Origin: Streptomyces caeruleatus
GTDB lineage: Bacteria > Actinomycetota > Actinomycetes > Streptomycetales > Streptomycetaceae
DNA length: 64,000 bases
NCBI RefSeq assembly: GCF_001514235.1
Contig: NZ_KQ948935.1
Coordinates: forward strand, 1-64,000
Direction of reading: 5' to 3'
The translations under genes were made by a program, and so were the position numbers. Below are positions 16,221-25,431 of this stretch, in pieces; position 1 is the first letter of the stretch; each line of letters begins with the position of its first letter. A model generated the notes under the pieces. The model was given only the letters and a program-made list of their open reading frames with translations, was not told the origin of the DNA and did not search any database.

Positions 16221-16943
16221 ATGACGACGAGTGACGCGATCGTGGTGCCCGAGCTGTACTCCGGCTACCCCTCGGTGGCCTTCGGCGGCTACGTCGCCGG
16301 CGTACTGGCCGAGAGGTCCGGGGCACGGACCGTACAGGTCGACTTCCGTGGCCCGGTGCCCGTGGAGACCCCCGTGCGAATCGCCGAAACGGCGGACGGC
16401 GGCGTGGAGTTGGGCGACGCGGCGCGGCCCCTCGCCGTGGCGCGCCCCGCCGACCTGCCGCTCGACGCGCCGGCCGCGCCGTCCTGGGACCAGGCGGCCG
16501 GCGCGGCCGAGCGGTTCCGGGCGGCGCCGCCGTCGGGTGTGGTCGACTGCTTCGGCTGCGGCCTGCGCCCCGCCGACCGGGGTCTACGGGTGTACTGCGC
16601 CCCGGTGCCGGATGCCGGCCTGGTCGCCTCCGCCTGGACCCCGTCCCCCGCCTTCGCCGGCCCGGACGGCCTGCTGCCGCTCGCCCTCGTCTGGGGCGCC
16701 CTGGACTGCCCCGGGAACTGGGCGGGCCGCTTCCTCGGCACCCAGCGCGCGGGCGCGGTCACCGCGTCCCTCACGGGCACGGTTCTGCGGCCGGTCACCA
16801 CGGGTGAGCCGTACGTCTCCTACGCGTGGCTGCTGTCGGAGTCCGGCCGCAAGCACACGATGGGGGCGGCGCTGGCCACGGCCGAGGGTGAACTGTGCGC
16901 CGTCTCGGAGGCGTTGTGGATCGACCCCAGGCCCGCCTCCTGA
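16221..16943 (+). CDS. Hotdog-fold thioesterase-like protein
   Basis: A 240-residue protein that reads as two hotdog-like halves. The first has YSGYPSVAFGGYVAGVLAER and VDFRGPVPVETPV. The second has SPAFAGPDGLLPLALVWGAL and TGTVLRPVTTGEPYVSYAW. A CFGCG motif (about residues 109-113) lies between them. That pattern fits acyl-CoA thioesterase-like proteins, but the catalytic residue is not obvious and the Cys pair is unusual. I prefer the ATG at 16221 over a GTG nine bases earlier. The gene follows a terminator, so it is probably transcribed on its own, and its stop nearly touches the convergent GH15 gene. Function uncertain. Confidence 0.55.
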   Translation: MTTSDAIVVPELYSGYPSVAFGGYVAGVLAERSGARTVQVDFRGPVPVETPVRIAETADGGVELGDAARPLAVARPADLPLDAPAAPSWDQAAGAAERFRAAPPSGVVDCFGCGLRPADRGLRVYCAPVPDAGLVASAWTPSPAFAGPDGLLPLALVWGALDCPGNWAGRFLGTQRAGAVTASLTGTVLRPVTTGEPYVSYAWLLSESGRKHTMGAALATAEGELCAVSEALWIDPRPAS

Positions 16944-16947
16944 GCGG

Positions 16948-18771
16948 TCAGCGTTCCGTCCGTTCCAGTTCCTCATCCAGGGCGAGGGCCGCGCCGATCA
17001 GGGCGAGGTGGGTGAAGGCCTGCGGGAAGTTGCCGAGTTGTTCTCCGGTGGGGCCGATCTCCTCGGCGAAGAGGCCCACGTGGTTGGCGTACGTGAGCAT
17101 CGTGTCGAAGGCGTAGCGGGCCAGGTCGACGCGGCCGGCGCGGGCCAGGGCGTCCACGTAGAGGAAGCTGCACAGGGAGAAGGTGCCTTCGCGGCCGCGC
17201 AGGCCGTCGGGGGAGGCCGCCGGGTCGTAGCGGTGGACGAGGCTGTCGGAGACGAGTTCGGTCTCCATGGCGTCGAGGGTGGACAGCCAGCGGGGGTCGC
17301 GCGGGGCGATGAAGCCGACCGCGGGCATGAGGAGCAGTGAGGCGTCCAGGACCTCGCTGCCGTAGTGCTGGACGAACGCTTGGCGTTCGCTGCTCCAGCC
17401 GCGCTCCATCACCTGGTGGAGGATGGTGTCGCGGGCGGTGGTCCAGCCGGCCAGGTCGGCGGGGCGGGCGTAGTCGCGGGCCAGGCGGATGCCGCGTTCG
17501 AACGCCGTCCAGCACATCAGGCGGCTGTAGGTGAAGTCCTGTGGCCCGCCGCGCGTCTCCCAGATGCCCTCGTCGGGGCGGTCCCAGTTGCGCGTCAGCC
17601 AGTCCAGCAGTCCGGCCAGCTCCAGCCAGCCGTCGTAGCCGGCCATGTGGGTGAGGTCGCCGGTGTGGCTGAGGGCGTGGACCGCCTCGCCGTAGATGTC
17701 GAGCTGGAGCTGCTCGGCGGCGCCGTTGCCGATGCGGACGGGGGCCGAGCCGCGGTAGCCCTCCAGGTGGTCGAGGGTCTCCTCGGCGAGGTGGGGGTCG
17801 CCGTCGATCCGGTACATGATCTGCAGGGGCTCGCCGGTGACCGTGCGGCCCGACTTCAGCCGGGCGCCCAGCCACCGGCGGAAGGCGTACGCCTCGTCGG
17901 TGAAGCCGAGGCGGAGCAGGGCCCGCATCGACAGGGACGCGTCGCGCACCCAGGTGTACCGGTAGTCCCAGTTGCGTTCGCCGCCGAGCTGTTCGGGCAG
18001 GGCCGCCGTCACCGCGGCGACGGGGGCGCCGGTCAGGGCGTAGGTGAGCAGTTTGAGGGTGATGGCGGACCGGTTGACCATGCCCTGCCAGCGCCCCCGG
18101 TAGCGGCTGCGGCGGATCCAGCGGTACCAGAAGGAGCGGGCCGCGTCGAAGTCCGCGCGCAGGCCCTCGGCGGTCGGCGGGGCGGGGGGTTCCGCTCCGG
18201 TCGCGCACACCGTCAGTACCGCCGCCGCCCGCTCGCCGTGCCGCAGCTCGACGGCCGCCCGGACGTCCGCGCCGTCCCGTTCCAGGGCGAGGGGCCCTGC
18301 TGCCTGGAGGTACGCGTCGGTGCCGGGGCCGGCGAAGTGTGCGACGTCCGGGCGCAGGTCGAGGCGGTGGTCGGCGCGGCCGTAGTCGAAGCGGGGCCGG
18401 CAGGCGAGCGTGAAGCGGACCCGGCCGCGGGTCACCCGCATGGAACGGACCAGTCGGTGCACGTCGGTGGCGGTCTCCGGAGCCTTAACCGGCATGAAGT
18501 CGACGACCTCGCCGACGCCGTCCGGCGTGAGGAAACGGGTGATGAGGACGGCGGTGTCGGCGACGTACAGCTGGCGGGTGGTGACGTCCTCCCCGTCGAC
18601 CGTGATGCTGAAGTGGCCGCCCCGGTCGTGGTCCAGCAGCGCGGCGAACAGGCTGGGCGAGTCGAAGCGCGGAGCGCAGAACCAGTCGACGACGCCCTCG
18701 GAGGAGATCAGGGCAGCCGTCTGGAGGTCTCCGACCAGCCCGTGATCGCCGATCGGTGGATAGCGCCGCAT
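16948..18771 (-). CDS. Glycoside hydrolase family 15 protein (glucoamylase/trehalase-like)
   Basis: A 607-residue protein beginning MRRYPPIGDHGLVGDLQT, the usual start of the Streptomyces GH15 group. The N-terminal beta domain (about residues 1-215) precedes an (alpha/alpha)6 barrel. It holds NWDYRYTWVRDASLSMRAL (about residue 265), IYGEAVHALSHTG and, near the C-terminus, FAEEIGPTGEQLGNFPQAF with the second acidic catalytic region. There is no signal peptide, so the enzyme is cytoplasmic. Members hydrolyse alpha-glucosides. Several actinobacterial relatives are trehalases, so trehalose is a fair guess. The gene is complete and has an open divergent flank at its 5' end. Confidence 0.88.
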   Translation of the reverse strand: MRRYPPIGDHGLVGDLQTAALISSEGVVDWFCAPRFDSPSLFAALLDHDRGGHFSITVDGEDVTTRQLYVADTAVLITRFLTPDGVGEVVDFMPVKAPETATDVHRLVRSMRVTRGRVRFTLACRPRFDYGRADHRLDLRPDVAHFAGPGTDAYLQAAGPLALERDGADVRAAVELRHGERAAAVLTVCATGAEPPAPPTAEGLRADFDAARSFWYRWIRRSRYRGRWQGMVNRSAITLKLLTYALTGAPVAAVTAALPEQLGGERNWDYRYTWVRDASLSMRALLRLGFTDEAYAFRRWLGARLKSGRTVTGEPLQIMYRIDGDPHLAEETLDHLEGYRGSAPVRIGNGAAEQLQLDIYGEAVHALSHTGDLTHMAGYDGWLELAGLLDWLTRNWDRPDEGIWETRGGPQDFTYSRLMCWTAFERGIRLARDYARPADLAGWTTARDTILHQVMERGWSSERQAFVQHYGSEVLDASLLLMPAVGFIAPRDPRWLSTLDAMETELVSDSLVHRYDPAASPDGLRGREGTFSLCSFLYVDALARAGRVDLARYAFDTMLTYANHVGLFAEEIGPTGEQLGNFPQAFTHLALIGAALALDEELERTER

Positions 18772-18954
18772 GGTGGTCCTCTCGGCCTCCCGTCGCCGGG
18801 TCCGTGCGGGTCCGCCCGCCCGTGCCCCGACCCTCCTGCCGGTCCGGGACGGTCGCCACAGGGAGTACGCCACCTGCGTGAATCCCGCGGCGGGCCCGGC
18901 CCCACCGCCCTGCCGACGAATCGGGGCACGCCCCCTTTCCCGGACGACGAGGAG

Positions 18955-19323
18955 ATGGCCCGCCGGACGGTCCTGGACGCCCGGCACAAGCGCGTCGCGC
19001 CGCAGATCGCCTCCGACGGCAGCCGGCCCCAGGAGCTGACCCGGACCCGGAGCTGGCACTACTCGACGTTCGACCTGGTCGCCTACACCCGGCTCGCGGC
19101 CATCGGCCGGCACGTCGGCGTGGGTCTGTGGGCCTACCGGGGGCCGGACGGGCAGAGCCTGTTCAAGGCGGTGGACCATCTGCTGCCCGCCGCGACGGGG
19201 GCGGCCGCCGACGCCGGGGGCAGGCGGGCACAGCGGGCCGTTGCGCTGCTGGAGGAGCCGCCGGGCGGCGATCTGTGGGCCCTGCGCCCGGCGGCGGAAC
19301 AGCTTGACTCCATCGCGGGCTGA
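18955..19323 (+). pseudogene. Alginate lyase family protein, C-terminal relic
   Basis: The preserved sequence reads ARHKRVAPQIASDGSRPQEL then SWHYSTFDLVAYTRLAAIGR, which is the substrate-binding end of (alpha/alpha)-barrel alginate lyases (PF05426-type). After HLLPAATGA it jumps to ADAGGRRAQRAVALLEEPPG, skipping a conserved middle piece, then ends normally at LDSIAG. So both the N-terminal half and an internal piece are missing. The residue matches could start near 18930, and 18955 is merely the first ATG. It is next to a GH88 gene on the other strand, so the site once held a uronic-acid polysaccharide module. Not expected to be active. Confidence 0.65.
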
Positions 19324-19338
19324 CCCGCATGCCCGCTG

Positions 19339-20556
19339 TCAGACCGTGGAGAGGTCGATCGCCCGGTCGACGTCCTGCGGCCGCAGCACCCGCAGGATGC
19401 CTTCCAGCAGGTAGTAGTCGGCGTACGGGAGCGAGATCTCGACCCCGTCCTCGGCCGGCCGGTTGCGGGTGCAGCGGGCCACGACGGCCTCCGCGCGGGT
19501 CGAGTTCCTCGTCAGGCAGGTCTCCGACAGGGCGGTGAGCAGCCGCAGCGCCACGTCGCGGTAGGCGGGTCTGCCGGTGGCCGCCGCCAGGTCGAGCAGG
19601 CCGCAGGCCATGATCGCCCCGGCCGACGCGTCCTTGATGTCGTACGGCTGCTGCGGGGCGCGGTAGTCCCAGACGGGCACGTGGTCCGGGGTGAGCGCGC
19701 CCACCGCGAAGTCGGCGAGTCGGCGCGCGGTGGCCAGGAACTCCGGGTCTTTGGTGCGTCGGTACATGGTGGTGAACCCGTACAGCCCCCACGCCTGCCC
19801 GCGCGACCAGCAGGACGTGGGGCTGTAGCCCTGGACGGTGTTCGGGCCGACCGGCGCGCCGGTGTCCGGGGCGAAGTCGTAGACGTGCGGGGTCGATCCG
19901 TCCGGGCGCGGGAAGACCCGCCCGGTCGTCCTCGCGTGCTCCACGGCGATGTCCAGGTACTTGCCGTCGCCGGTCTGGCCGCTCGCGAAGGCCAGCAGGT
20001 CGAGGTTCATCATCGTGTCGATGATGACCCGGCCGGCGTTCCTCGGATCGTCCAACGCGCCCCAGGCTCTGATGAAGCGCCCGCGCGGGTTGTACCGCTG
20101 GATCAGGGAGTCGGCGGCCCGGACGGCGCCGGTGCGCCAGGCGCCGTCGCCCGTGAGCCGCCAGGCGGTGACCCAGGACGGGTAGAAGAGGAAGCCGAGG
20201 TCGTGCGTGCCGGTGTCGTACTGGCGCGGGGCCAGCTTCTTCGCCGAGGCCAGGGCCAGATCGCGGAAGGTGTCGTCCTCGCTGTGGAGCCAGGCCATCC
20301 ACAGGGTTCCGGGCCAGAAGCCGCCGACCCAGTCGCCGTTCTGCGAGTGGACCCACTTCTCGAACTTCGTGCCGACCGGGAAGGCGGTGACGGTCGGGGC
20401 GACGGCGTGGAGCTTCTCGACGGCGTAGTCGGCCGCCGCGCGGAGCTTGCGCAAAGTCGGTGCCGGTGACGGTGCCGCGGCGGCGGGTGTCGTGGAAGTG
20501 CCCAGCACTGCGGCACCGGCCGCCGTGGCCAGCACGGTACGTCGGGAAACGCTCAT
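19339..20556 (-). CDS. Glycoside hydrolase family 88 protein, Tat-exported
   Basis: A 405-residue protein with a Tat signal (SVSRRTVLATAAGAAVLG, cleavage near residue 28). The barrel carries HDLGFLFYPSW, IIDTMMNLDLLAFASG and TSCWSRGQAWGLYGFTTMY, matching unsaturated glucuronyl/galacturonyl hydrolases. Such enzymes remove the 4,5-unsaturated uronic acid left by polysaccharide lyases, through hydration of the double bond. That chemistry pairs naturally with the neighbouring alginate-lyase relic. The start has AGGGACGG upstream. No cysteine or deletion problems are seen and the gene looks intact. Confidence 0.85.
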   Translation of the reverse strand: MSVSRRTVLATAAGAAVLGTSTTPAAAAPSPAPTLRKLRAAADYAVEKLHAVAPTVTAFPVGTKFEKWVHSQNGDWVGGFWPGTLWMAWLHSEDDTFRDLALASAKKLAPRQYDTGTHDLGFLFYPSWVTAWRLTGDGAWRTGAVRAADSLIQRYNPRGRFIRAWGALDDPRNAGRVIIDTMMNLDLLAFASGQTGDGKYLDIAVEHARTTGRVFPRPDGSTPHVYDFAPDTGAPVGPNTVQGYSPTSCWSRGQAWGLYGFTTMYRRTKDPEFLATARRLADFAVGALTPDHVPVWDYRAPQQPYDIKDASAGAIMACGLLDLAAATGRPAYRDVALRLLTALSETCLTRNSTRAEAVVARCTRNRPAEDGVEISLPYADYYLLEGILRVLRPQDVDRAIDLSTV

Positions 20557-20922
20557 GACCGTCCCTCCAACTGGACTACGGGGGAAAGGAGTTGACCGAG
20601 CCTTGCACGGCCGAAGCGATGCTGTACACCCACGTGAGCAATGTTCATGTACGTGAAGCAGCACTGCCGCCTGCGGACCAGCCCGCCCGCGCCGTCCTCG
20701 ATCGTCTCGACCAGCCGGCGTCCGGGGCCGATGGTCAGCGGCACCCCCGACTCGTGGGCGACGGCGAGCCCGGCCTCGGCCGCGTCGGAGTTGGGGCGCA
20801 GGCCGACGCGCTGGAAGGCGCCGGGGGGTGAAGTCCATGTGATCACGATGACCGGCTGCCCCGCGCTGTCGGTCCCGGCCGGCCCGCGTCGGGTTGTCAG
20901 TGGTGGGTGACACGATGACCGT
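20557..20922. other. Divergent gap between GH88 and the SUKH-4 gene
   Basis: A 366-base stretch between divergent genes with no confident gene. On the minus strand, bases about 20633-20851 read without stops as GVPLTIGPGRRLVETIEDGA then LVRRRQCCFTYM. That Arg-Arg-x-Cys-Cys pattern loosely recalls FhuF-like iron proteins, but the second Cys pair is missing and no start is convincing. The promoters of both flanking genes must lie here. Confidence 0.3.
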
Positions 20923-22242
20923 ATGAACGAGGAGCTTGACGACGTACTGGCCGACCCCGCGCGGCTGTTGACCGCTGACCGCGCGGCGGTGCGCGGCCAC
21001 ATCGCCGCCGAGGACGGTGCGGGGGATGTGGGGCGGGAGGGGCCGGAGGTCTTCCTCCAGGCCGAGGCGATCTTCGGCAGCGACGACGTGACGCGGGCCG
21101 AGTTCGCCTCCTGGCTGCACTTCGCGGCCAAGGCGACCGGCCACGAGGAGTACGCCGAGCGGATCGCGAAGGCCGAGCCGGGCATGCCGTGGCGGACGGT
21201 GTGGGCGTGGTGGCGGCCCGCCAACTGGTTCATAGCCCACCCGAGCCTGAACGGCGACTACTACCAGGTCCACCGTCGTCTGCACGAGGATCGGCTGCTC
21301 ATCGAGGTGGCGACGGACTGGCGCGGCTGTCTCTGGCTCGACGCGGAGACGGGAGGCCGGGTGAGGCTCCAGGTCGAGGGCACCCTGCCGGTAGCGCCCT
21401 CGGCCCGGGAGGCGCTCGACGCGCCCGACCTGAACGACTGGAACCTCACCGCGCCGGTGAGCTGGGAGGGCGCGGCCGCGTTCGCCGCCGAGGGCGGCAG
21501 GACCCGCTATCTCGTCCAGAGCGCCTCGGGCCTGGCGGTGATCGAGACGGACGCGGAGGTGCTGCGGGACTGGCCGCGCGGCGAGGGCATCGACTGCGGC
21601 TCGGCCGACGAGGCGCTGCCCGAGACCGAACCGGAGGTACGGCGGCCAAAGGGCCCGCTCACCGCGGACCGGGTCGACGACGCCTTCGGTGAGCGGTATG
21701 TACTGCGCATACCCGAGAGCGACCTGCCCGAGGGACTCGAACACCCGGGCAGCAGGCGCTTCTTGAGGGACATCGGCCTGCCCACGATGTGGTTGTGCCA
21801 CGGCGCCGAGTACGAGGCCCGACGGCCCGAGGCCATGCGGCCTCCGACCGACGACGAGCTGCCGGGGGACGGCCTGCCCGAGGGGGTGACCGCCTCGGAC
21901 CTGATCACCTTCGGCACGGTCGACTACGGCGACCTGTATCTGCACCGCCACGACGGGTCCGTGCACATCTGGAGCCGCCTGGACGGCCTGACCGACAAGA
22001 CACTGGTGCGGCTCGCGCCGGACCTCGATGTCTTCACCCGCGTCCTTGAGGCCGTCTACCGCTACAGCAACGCCTGCTGGCACCCCTACCTGGTGGAGGG
22101 AGGCCAGGACGCGGTGGCGGAGGTGTTCAAGGACGAGATCGACGAGCTGTCCCCCGGCCTGTTCGACCCGGAGACGCCGTGCGGCGAGGTGTGGAGCTGG
22201 CTCTACGCAGGGATCACCGAGCTGGGGGTGGACGGCTTCTAG
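20923..22242 (+). CDS. SUKH-4 family immunity protein
   Basis: A 439-residue protein. The C-terminal third is the SUKH-4 pattern: TFGTVDYGDLYLHRHDGSVHIW, then VFTRVLEAVYRYSNACWHPY and CGEVWSWLYAGITELGVDGF. The N-terminal part (about residues 1-110) is mostly helical and has WLHFAAKATGHEEYAERI. SUKH proteins typically protect cells against toxins of contact-dependent or polymorphic toxin systems, often nucleases. No toxin gene is next to it in this window, so it is an orphan here. SUKH-4 proteins are common in Streptomyces, and a role beyond immunity is possible. Confidence 0.75.
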   Translation: MNEELDDVLADPARLLTADRAAVRGHIAAEDGAGDVGREGPEVFLQAEAIFGSDDVTRAEFASWLHFAAKATGHEEYAERIAKAEPGMPWRTVWAWWRPANWFIAHPSLNGDYYQVHRRLHEDRLLIEVATDWRGCLWLDAETGGRVRLQVEGTLPVAPSAREALDAPDLNDWNLTAPVSWEGAAAFAAEGGRTRYLVQSASGLAVIETDAEVLRDWPRGEGIDCGSADEALPETEPEVRRPKGPLTADRVDDAFGERYVLRIPESDLPEGLEHPGSRRFLRDIGLPTMWLCHGAEYEARRPEAMRPPTDDELPGDGLPEGVTASDLITFGTVDYGDLYLHRHDGSVHIWSRLDGLTDKTLVRLAPDLDVFTRVLEAVYRYSNACWHPYLVEGGQDAVAEVFKDEIDELSPGLFDPETPCGEVWSWLYAGITELGVDGF

Positions 22243-22261
22243 GCACCTCCGGAGGCGATGA

Positions 22262-22287
22262 ACAACGCCTGGTTGTACGTCTAGGGT
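22262..22287 (+). promoter_or_regulatory. Candidate operator and -10 box of the LysR gene
   Basis: ACAAC and GTTGT arms (22262-22266 and 22272-22276) are separated by five bases. A TAGGGT hexamer at 22282-22287 looks like a Streptomyces -10 box and would start transcription at about the GTG at 22295, giving a leaderless message. No clear -35 box is present. LysR proteins often bind such repeats in their own promoter. Confidence 0.35.
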
Positions 22288-22294
22288 GGCGGGG

Positions 22295-23245
22295 GTGGAC
22301 CTCAACGCCGTACGCACCTTCGTCGCCGTCGCCGACGCCGGGCAGTTCCAGAAGGCCGCCGTCGACCTGGCCCTCACTCAGCAGGCCGTCTCCAAGCGCG
22401 TTGCCGCACTGGAGCGGGACGTCGGTGTGCGGCTGCTGACGCGCACGCCGCGCGGGGCCGGGCTCACCATCGACGGGCAGGCGTTCCTGTCCCATGCGCG
22501 GGCGCTGCTGCAGGCCGAGGAGCGGGCGCGGGCGTCCGTGCGGCCCGGGAGCCGTGCCCTGCGGATCGACGTGGTCGGCCGGCGGGTCTCGCTGGCCGGA
22601 TATCTGCGCGACTTCCATCGGGCCCACCCCGAGATCGCCCTCGACATCGTGACGCTGCCCGGCGCGGAGGAGGCCCTGGCGGCCGTCCGGGACGGCGTCA
22701 TCGACGCCACCTTCCGGGCGGTCGCCATGCCGGGGCAGCGGATCCCGGACGGCATCGAGTTCACCCCGGTCCATGACGAACCGATCCACCTCTTCACCGG
22801 CCCGGCCCACCCGTTCGCGCGCGCCGCCTCGGTCTCCCCCGCCCAGCTGGCCGGCCACCGGATCTGGATGCCGGGCAACGTCCCCGGCGCGGAGTGGACC
22901 GCGTACTACGACGCGCTCGCCGCCGACTTCGGGCTGACCATCGAGGCGACCGGCCCCAACTTCGGGGTCGAGGCCCTCATCGACACGATCGCCGCCTCCT
23001 CGACCCTGGCGACCTTCCTAGGCACCCAGACGCCCCTCGTCTGGCCCGCCGGCTACGACATGCGGCTGATCCCGCTGCGCGACCCGACGCCGGTCTACCC
23101 GCACTCGATCCTCTGGCGCGCCGACAATCCGCACCCGGCGCTGACCGCGGTGCGGGAGTACCTGGCCTCCGTCCACCACGACCCTCCGGACGGCGAGGTC
23201 TGGACACCGCAGTGGGCTCACCGCTCGTGTGCTCACCGCTCATGA
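22295..23245 (+). CDS. LysR family transcriptional regulator
   Basis: A 316-residue protein (from the GTG at 22295, MDLNAVRTFVAVADAG). The winged helix lies at residues 1-60 (QKAAVDLALTQQAVSKRVAA) and a LysR-type effector domain at about 85-300. No metabolic gene is divergent from it and the GH127 operon is convergent, so its target is unclear. The upstream GTG at 22286 is an alternative start. The gap to the SUKH-4 stop is about 50 bases. Confidence 0.85.
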   Translation: MDLNAVRTFVAVADAGQFQKAAVDLALTQQAVSKRVAALERDVGVRLLTRTPRGAGLTIDGQAFLSHARALLQAEERARASVRPGSRALRIDVVGRRVSLAGYLRDFHRAHPEIALDIVTLPGAEEALAAVRDGVIDATFRAVAMPGQRIPDGIEFTPVHDEPIHLFTGPAHPFARAASVSPAQLAGHRIWMPGNVPGAEWTAYYDALAADFGLTIEATGPNFGVEALIDTIAASSTLATFLGTQTPLVWPAGYDMRLIPLRDPTPVYPHSILWRADNPHPALTAVREYLASVHHDPPDGEVWTPQWAHRSCAHRS

Positions 23246-23255
23246 GCTCACCGCT

Positions 23256-25380
23256 CTACGAACGGCTCCTCAGGTCCGCGCTGACCGCCGCCGCGACGAC
23301 CCGGTCCCGTTCGGCGGAGGTGAACAGGCCCTCGGCCAGCCAGGTTCCGGCGAGTGCGCGCACCGCCGCCACGAAGCTGCCCGACGACGCGAAGGGTGCC
23401 TGCTCCCAGAGGACGTCGAGGAAGGTCAGGCCGTCGCCGCGAGCGCGGTTCGGGACGCCCGAGTCGGTCGTACCGAACAGGACGACGGGTTCGGCCCTCT
23501 GGAAGTAGGCGTGGTAGCGGGCGTCGTCGGCGAGATGGAAGGGGGCGAGGGTGAGGCCGTGGGTCGTGAAGTGCAGCGGGCGGCCCTCGGGGCGGATCGC
23601 GTCGGCGAGATCGCCCCGCAGCGTGAAGTCCTTGTAGAAGGAGAACACCCGGAACTGCGCCGCGTCGCTGCGCGCGACCAACAGCACCGGCCCGTGGAAC
23701 AGCGACTGCACACCGGGATCGTCCAGCGCTCGCTCGATGCGCAGACGGTAGGGGGCGGTGACGCTGACCCGGTCGCCGCGCACCCAGTTCCTGCTCAGGG
23801 TGAGGTACGTGCCGGGTGTCGCCGCGACCCGTTGCCGTACCCCGTTGACCGCGACGGTGAAGCCGCCCGTCGCCCAGGAGGGCACCCGCAGCTTCAGGTC
23901 GAGCCTGCCGCCGCCCTCCCGGAACGTCAGGGTGCGCGCCCCCTCGGCCGGGAAGTCGCCGGCCTGCTCGATGACGAGACCGCGCTCCGGCCAGCGCAGT
24001 GTCGAGGCGAGGTACAGGTTGACGTACAGGGACTCGCCGTCGGCGGAGCGGAAGTAGACCGAGTCCTGGTACTTGGTGTGGTTCTCCATGCCGGTGCCGC
24101 CGCAGCAGGTGCCGGTGTTGCCGTACTCGCGCACGACGCCCGGACCCATGCCGACGAAGTAGGTCACCTCGGGGCTGCTCGTGCTGGGGGCGGCCCGGCG
24201 GGAGGCGAGGATGTGGTTGGTCAGGCCCCGCTCGTAGTAGTCCATGTACGCGGGGTCGGGTGCGTGGAAGAACAGCTGCCGGCTCAGCTTGAGCATGTTG
24301 TGCGTCGCGCAGGTCTCGGCGTTGTCGGCGTCCAGAGTGGCCGCGATGGCGCCCCGCGCGCGGAACATCTCGCCCTGGCCGGTGCCGCCCAGGCTGTACA
24401 TGCGGGTGCCGGTGACCATGCCCCAGAAGTTGCGGGCCGCGGCGGCGTACGTCTCCTCCCCGGTGTGGTCGAACAGCCTGACGTAGCCGGTGAACTGGGG
24501 GATGTGCTGGTTGGCGTGCCGGCCCTCCAGGACGTCCCGGTCCGCGGCGCAGGCGTCCAGCAGCGCCGTGTTGTCGAAGCAGCGGGCGGCCGCGAGGTGC
24601 TCCTGCCGTCCGGTGAGGGCGTACAGGTCCGCCATCACCTCGTTCATCCCGCCGTACTCCCCGGCGATGTAGATCGACCACATCCGCTCCAGCTGGGCCC
24701 TGGGCAGCCGGCCGAGTCGGCTGTGCACCCAGTCGCCCATCCCGGAGACAATCCGCAGCGCCTGCGCGCTCCCCGCCAGGGTGTGCGCGTCGAGCAGGCC
24801 GCGCATGATCTTGTGGCAGGTGTAGTACGGCGCCCAGATGGTCGGGTAGGTGGTGTAGCTCTCCAGCAGGATGAACTGTGTCTCCGGGTACGCCGCCAGA
24901 TAGCCGGGGTGGCTCGGCCTGGGGTCGCCGTGCTCCGCCAGGGCCTGCCGGCACTCGCCGAGCGCGGCGACCAGGTAGTCGAGCTTGGCCTTGAGGGCGG
25001 CCTCACGGGTGTCGGCGTAGGCCTGGGCGAGGAGGGTGAGGAAGTGGCCGCCGTAGTGGCCGCGCAGATTGCCGTCGGAGGTCTCCCAGCCGCCGGGCGG
25101 CCTGGCGCCGCGGGTGTCGAGCCCGGCGTTGGCGCGGAAGACGGCCAGGATGCGGTCGGCCGGGTAGGACCGGGCGTAGTCGAGCATCAGGTCGCGTGTG
25201 CGGCGGAAGGCTCCGGCGCCGAGGGTGACCTGGTCGAGGGGGAAGGGGTGTACGGCCCAGGTGGGCGGCGGTACGGGGGCGGCGGCGTACGACGGCGTGG
25301 TCAGCTGGGCGAGGGGGACGGTGGCCGCCGTGGCGGCGCCGATGCCCAACACGCGTCTGCGGGTGGGGGGGTTGGGACAT
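23256..25380 (-). pseudogene. GH127 beta-L-arabinofuranosidase, Tat signal, frameshift in a C7 run at the start
   Basis: From the ATG at 25380 the coding strand begins MSQPP and then passes a run of seven Cs (25365-25371). With six Cs the frame would continue as PTRRRVLGIGAATAATVPLA, a Tat signal, and then the whole enzyme of about 707 residues. As written the frame breaks there. The span of 2,125 bases is one more than a multiple of three. The enzyme body has the GH127 zinc-site cysteines in NAETCATHNMLK and NTGTCCGGTGMENH, and is otherwise complete. GH127 enzymes release beta-linked L-arabinofuranose. It is the last gene of an operon with a GH127-like gene and an ABC permease relic. A slippage or sequencing error is the simplest explanation. 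Confidence 0.8.
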
Positions 25381-25431
25381 GCTCGGTCTCCAGGGTTGAG
25401 ACATGCTCGGCCTCGTCGGCTCGGAAGCTGG

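Noticed and set aside
18772..19179. An N-terminal extension of the GH15 gene beyond 18771
   Set aside because: The open frame continues upstream but the protein would gain over 100 residues unlike the family, while MRRYPPIGDHGLV is the normal start.
20633..20851. Minus-strand stretch ending in RRRQCCFTYM, resembling an FhuF-type iron protein tail
   Set aside because: Only the Arg-Arg-x-Cys-Cys pattern fits; the second Cys pair and a plausible start are absent. Kept only as a note in the gap entry.
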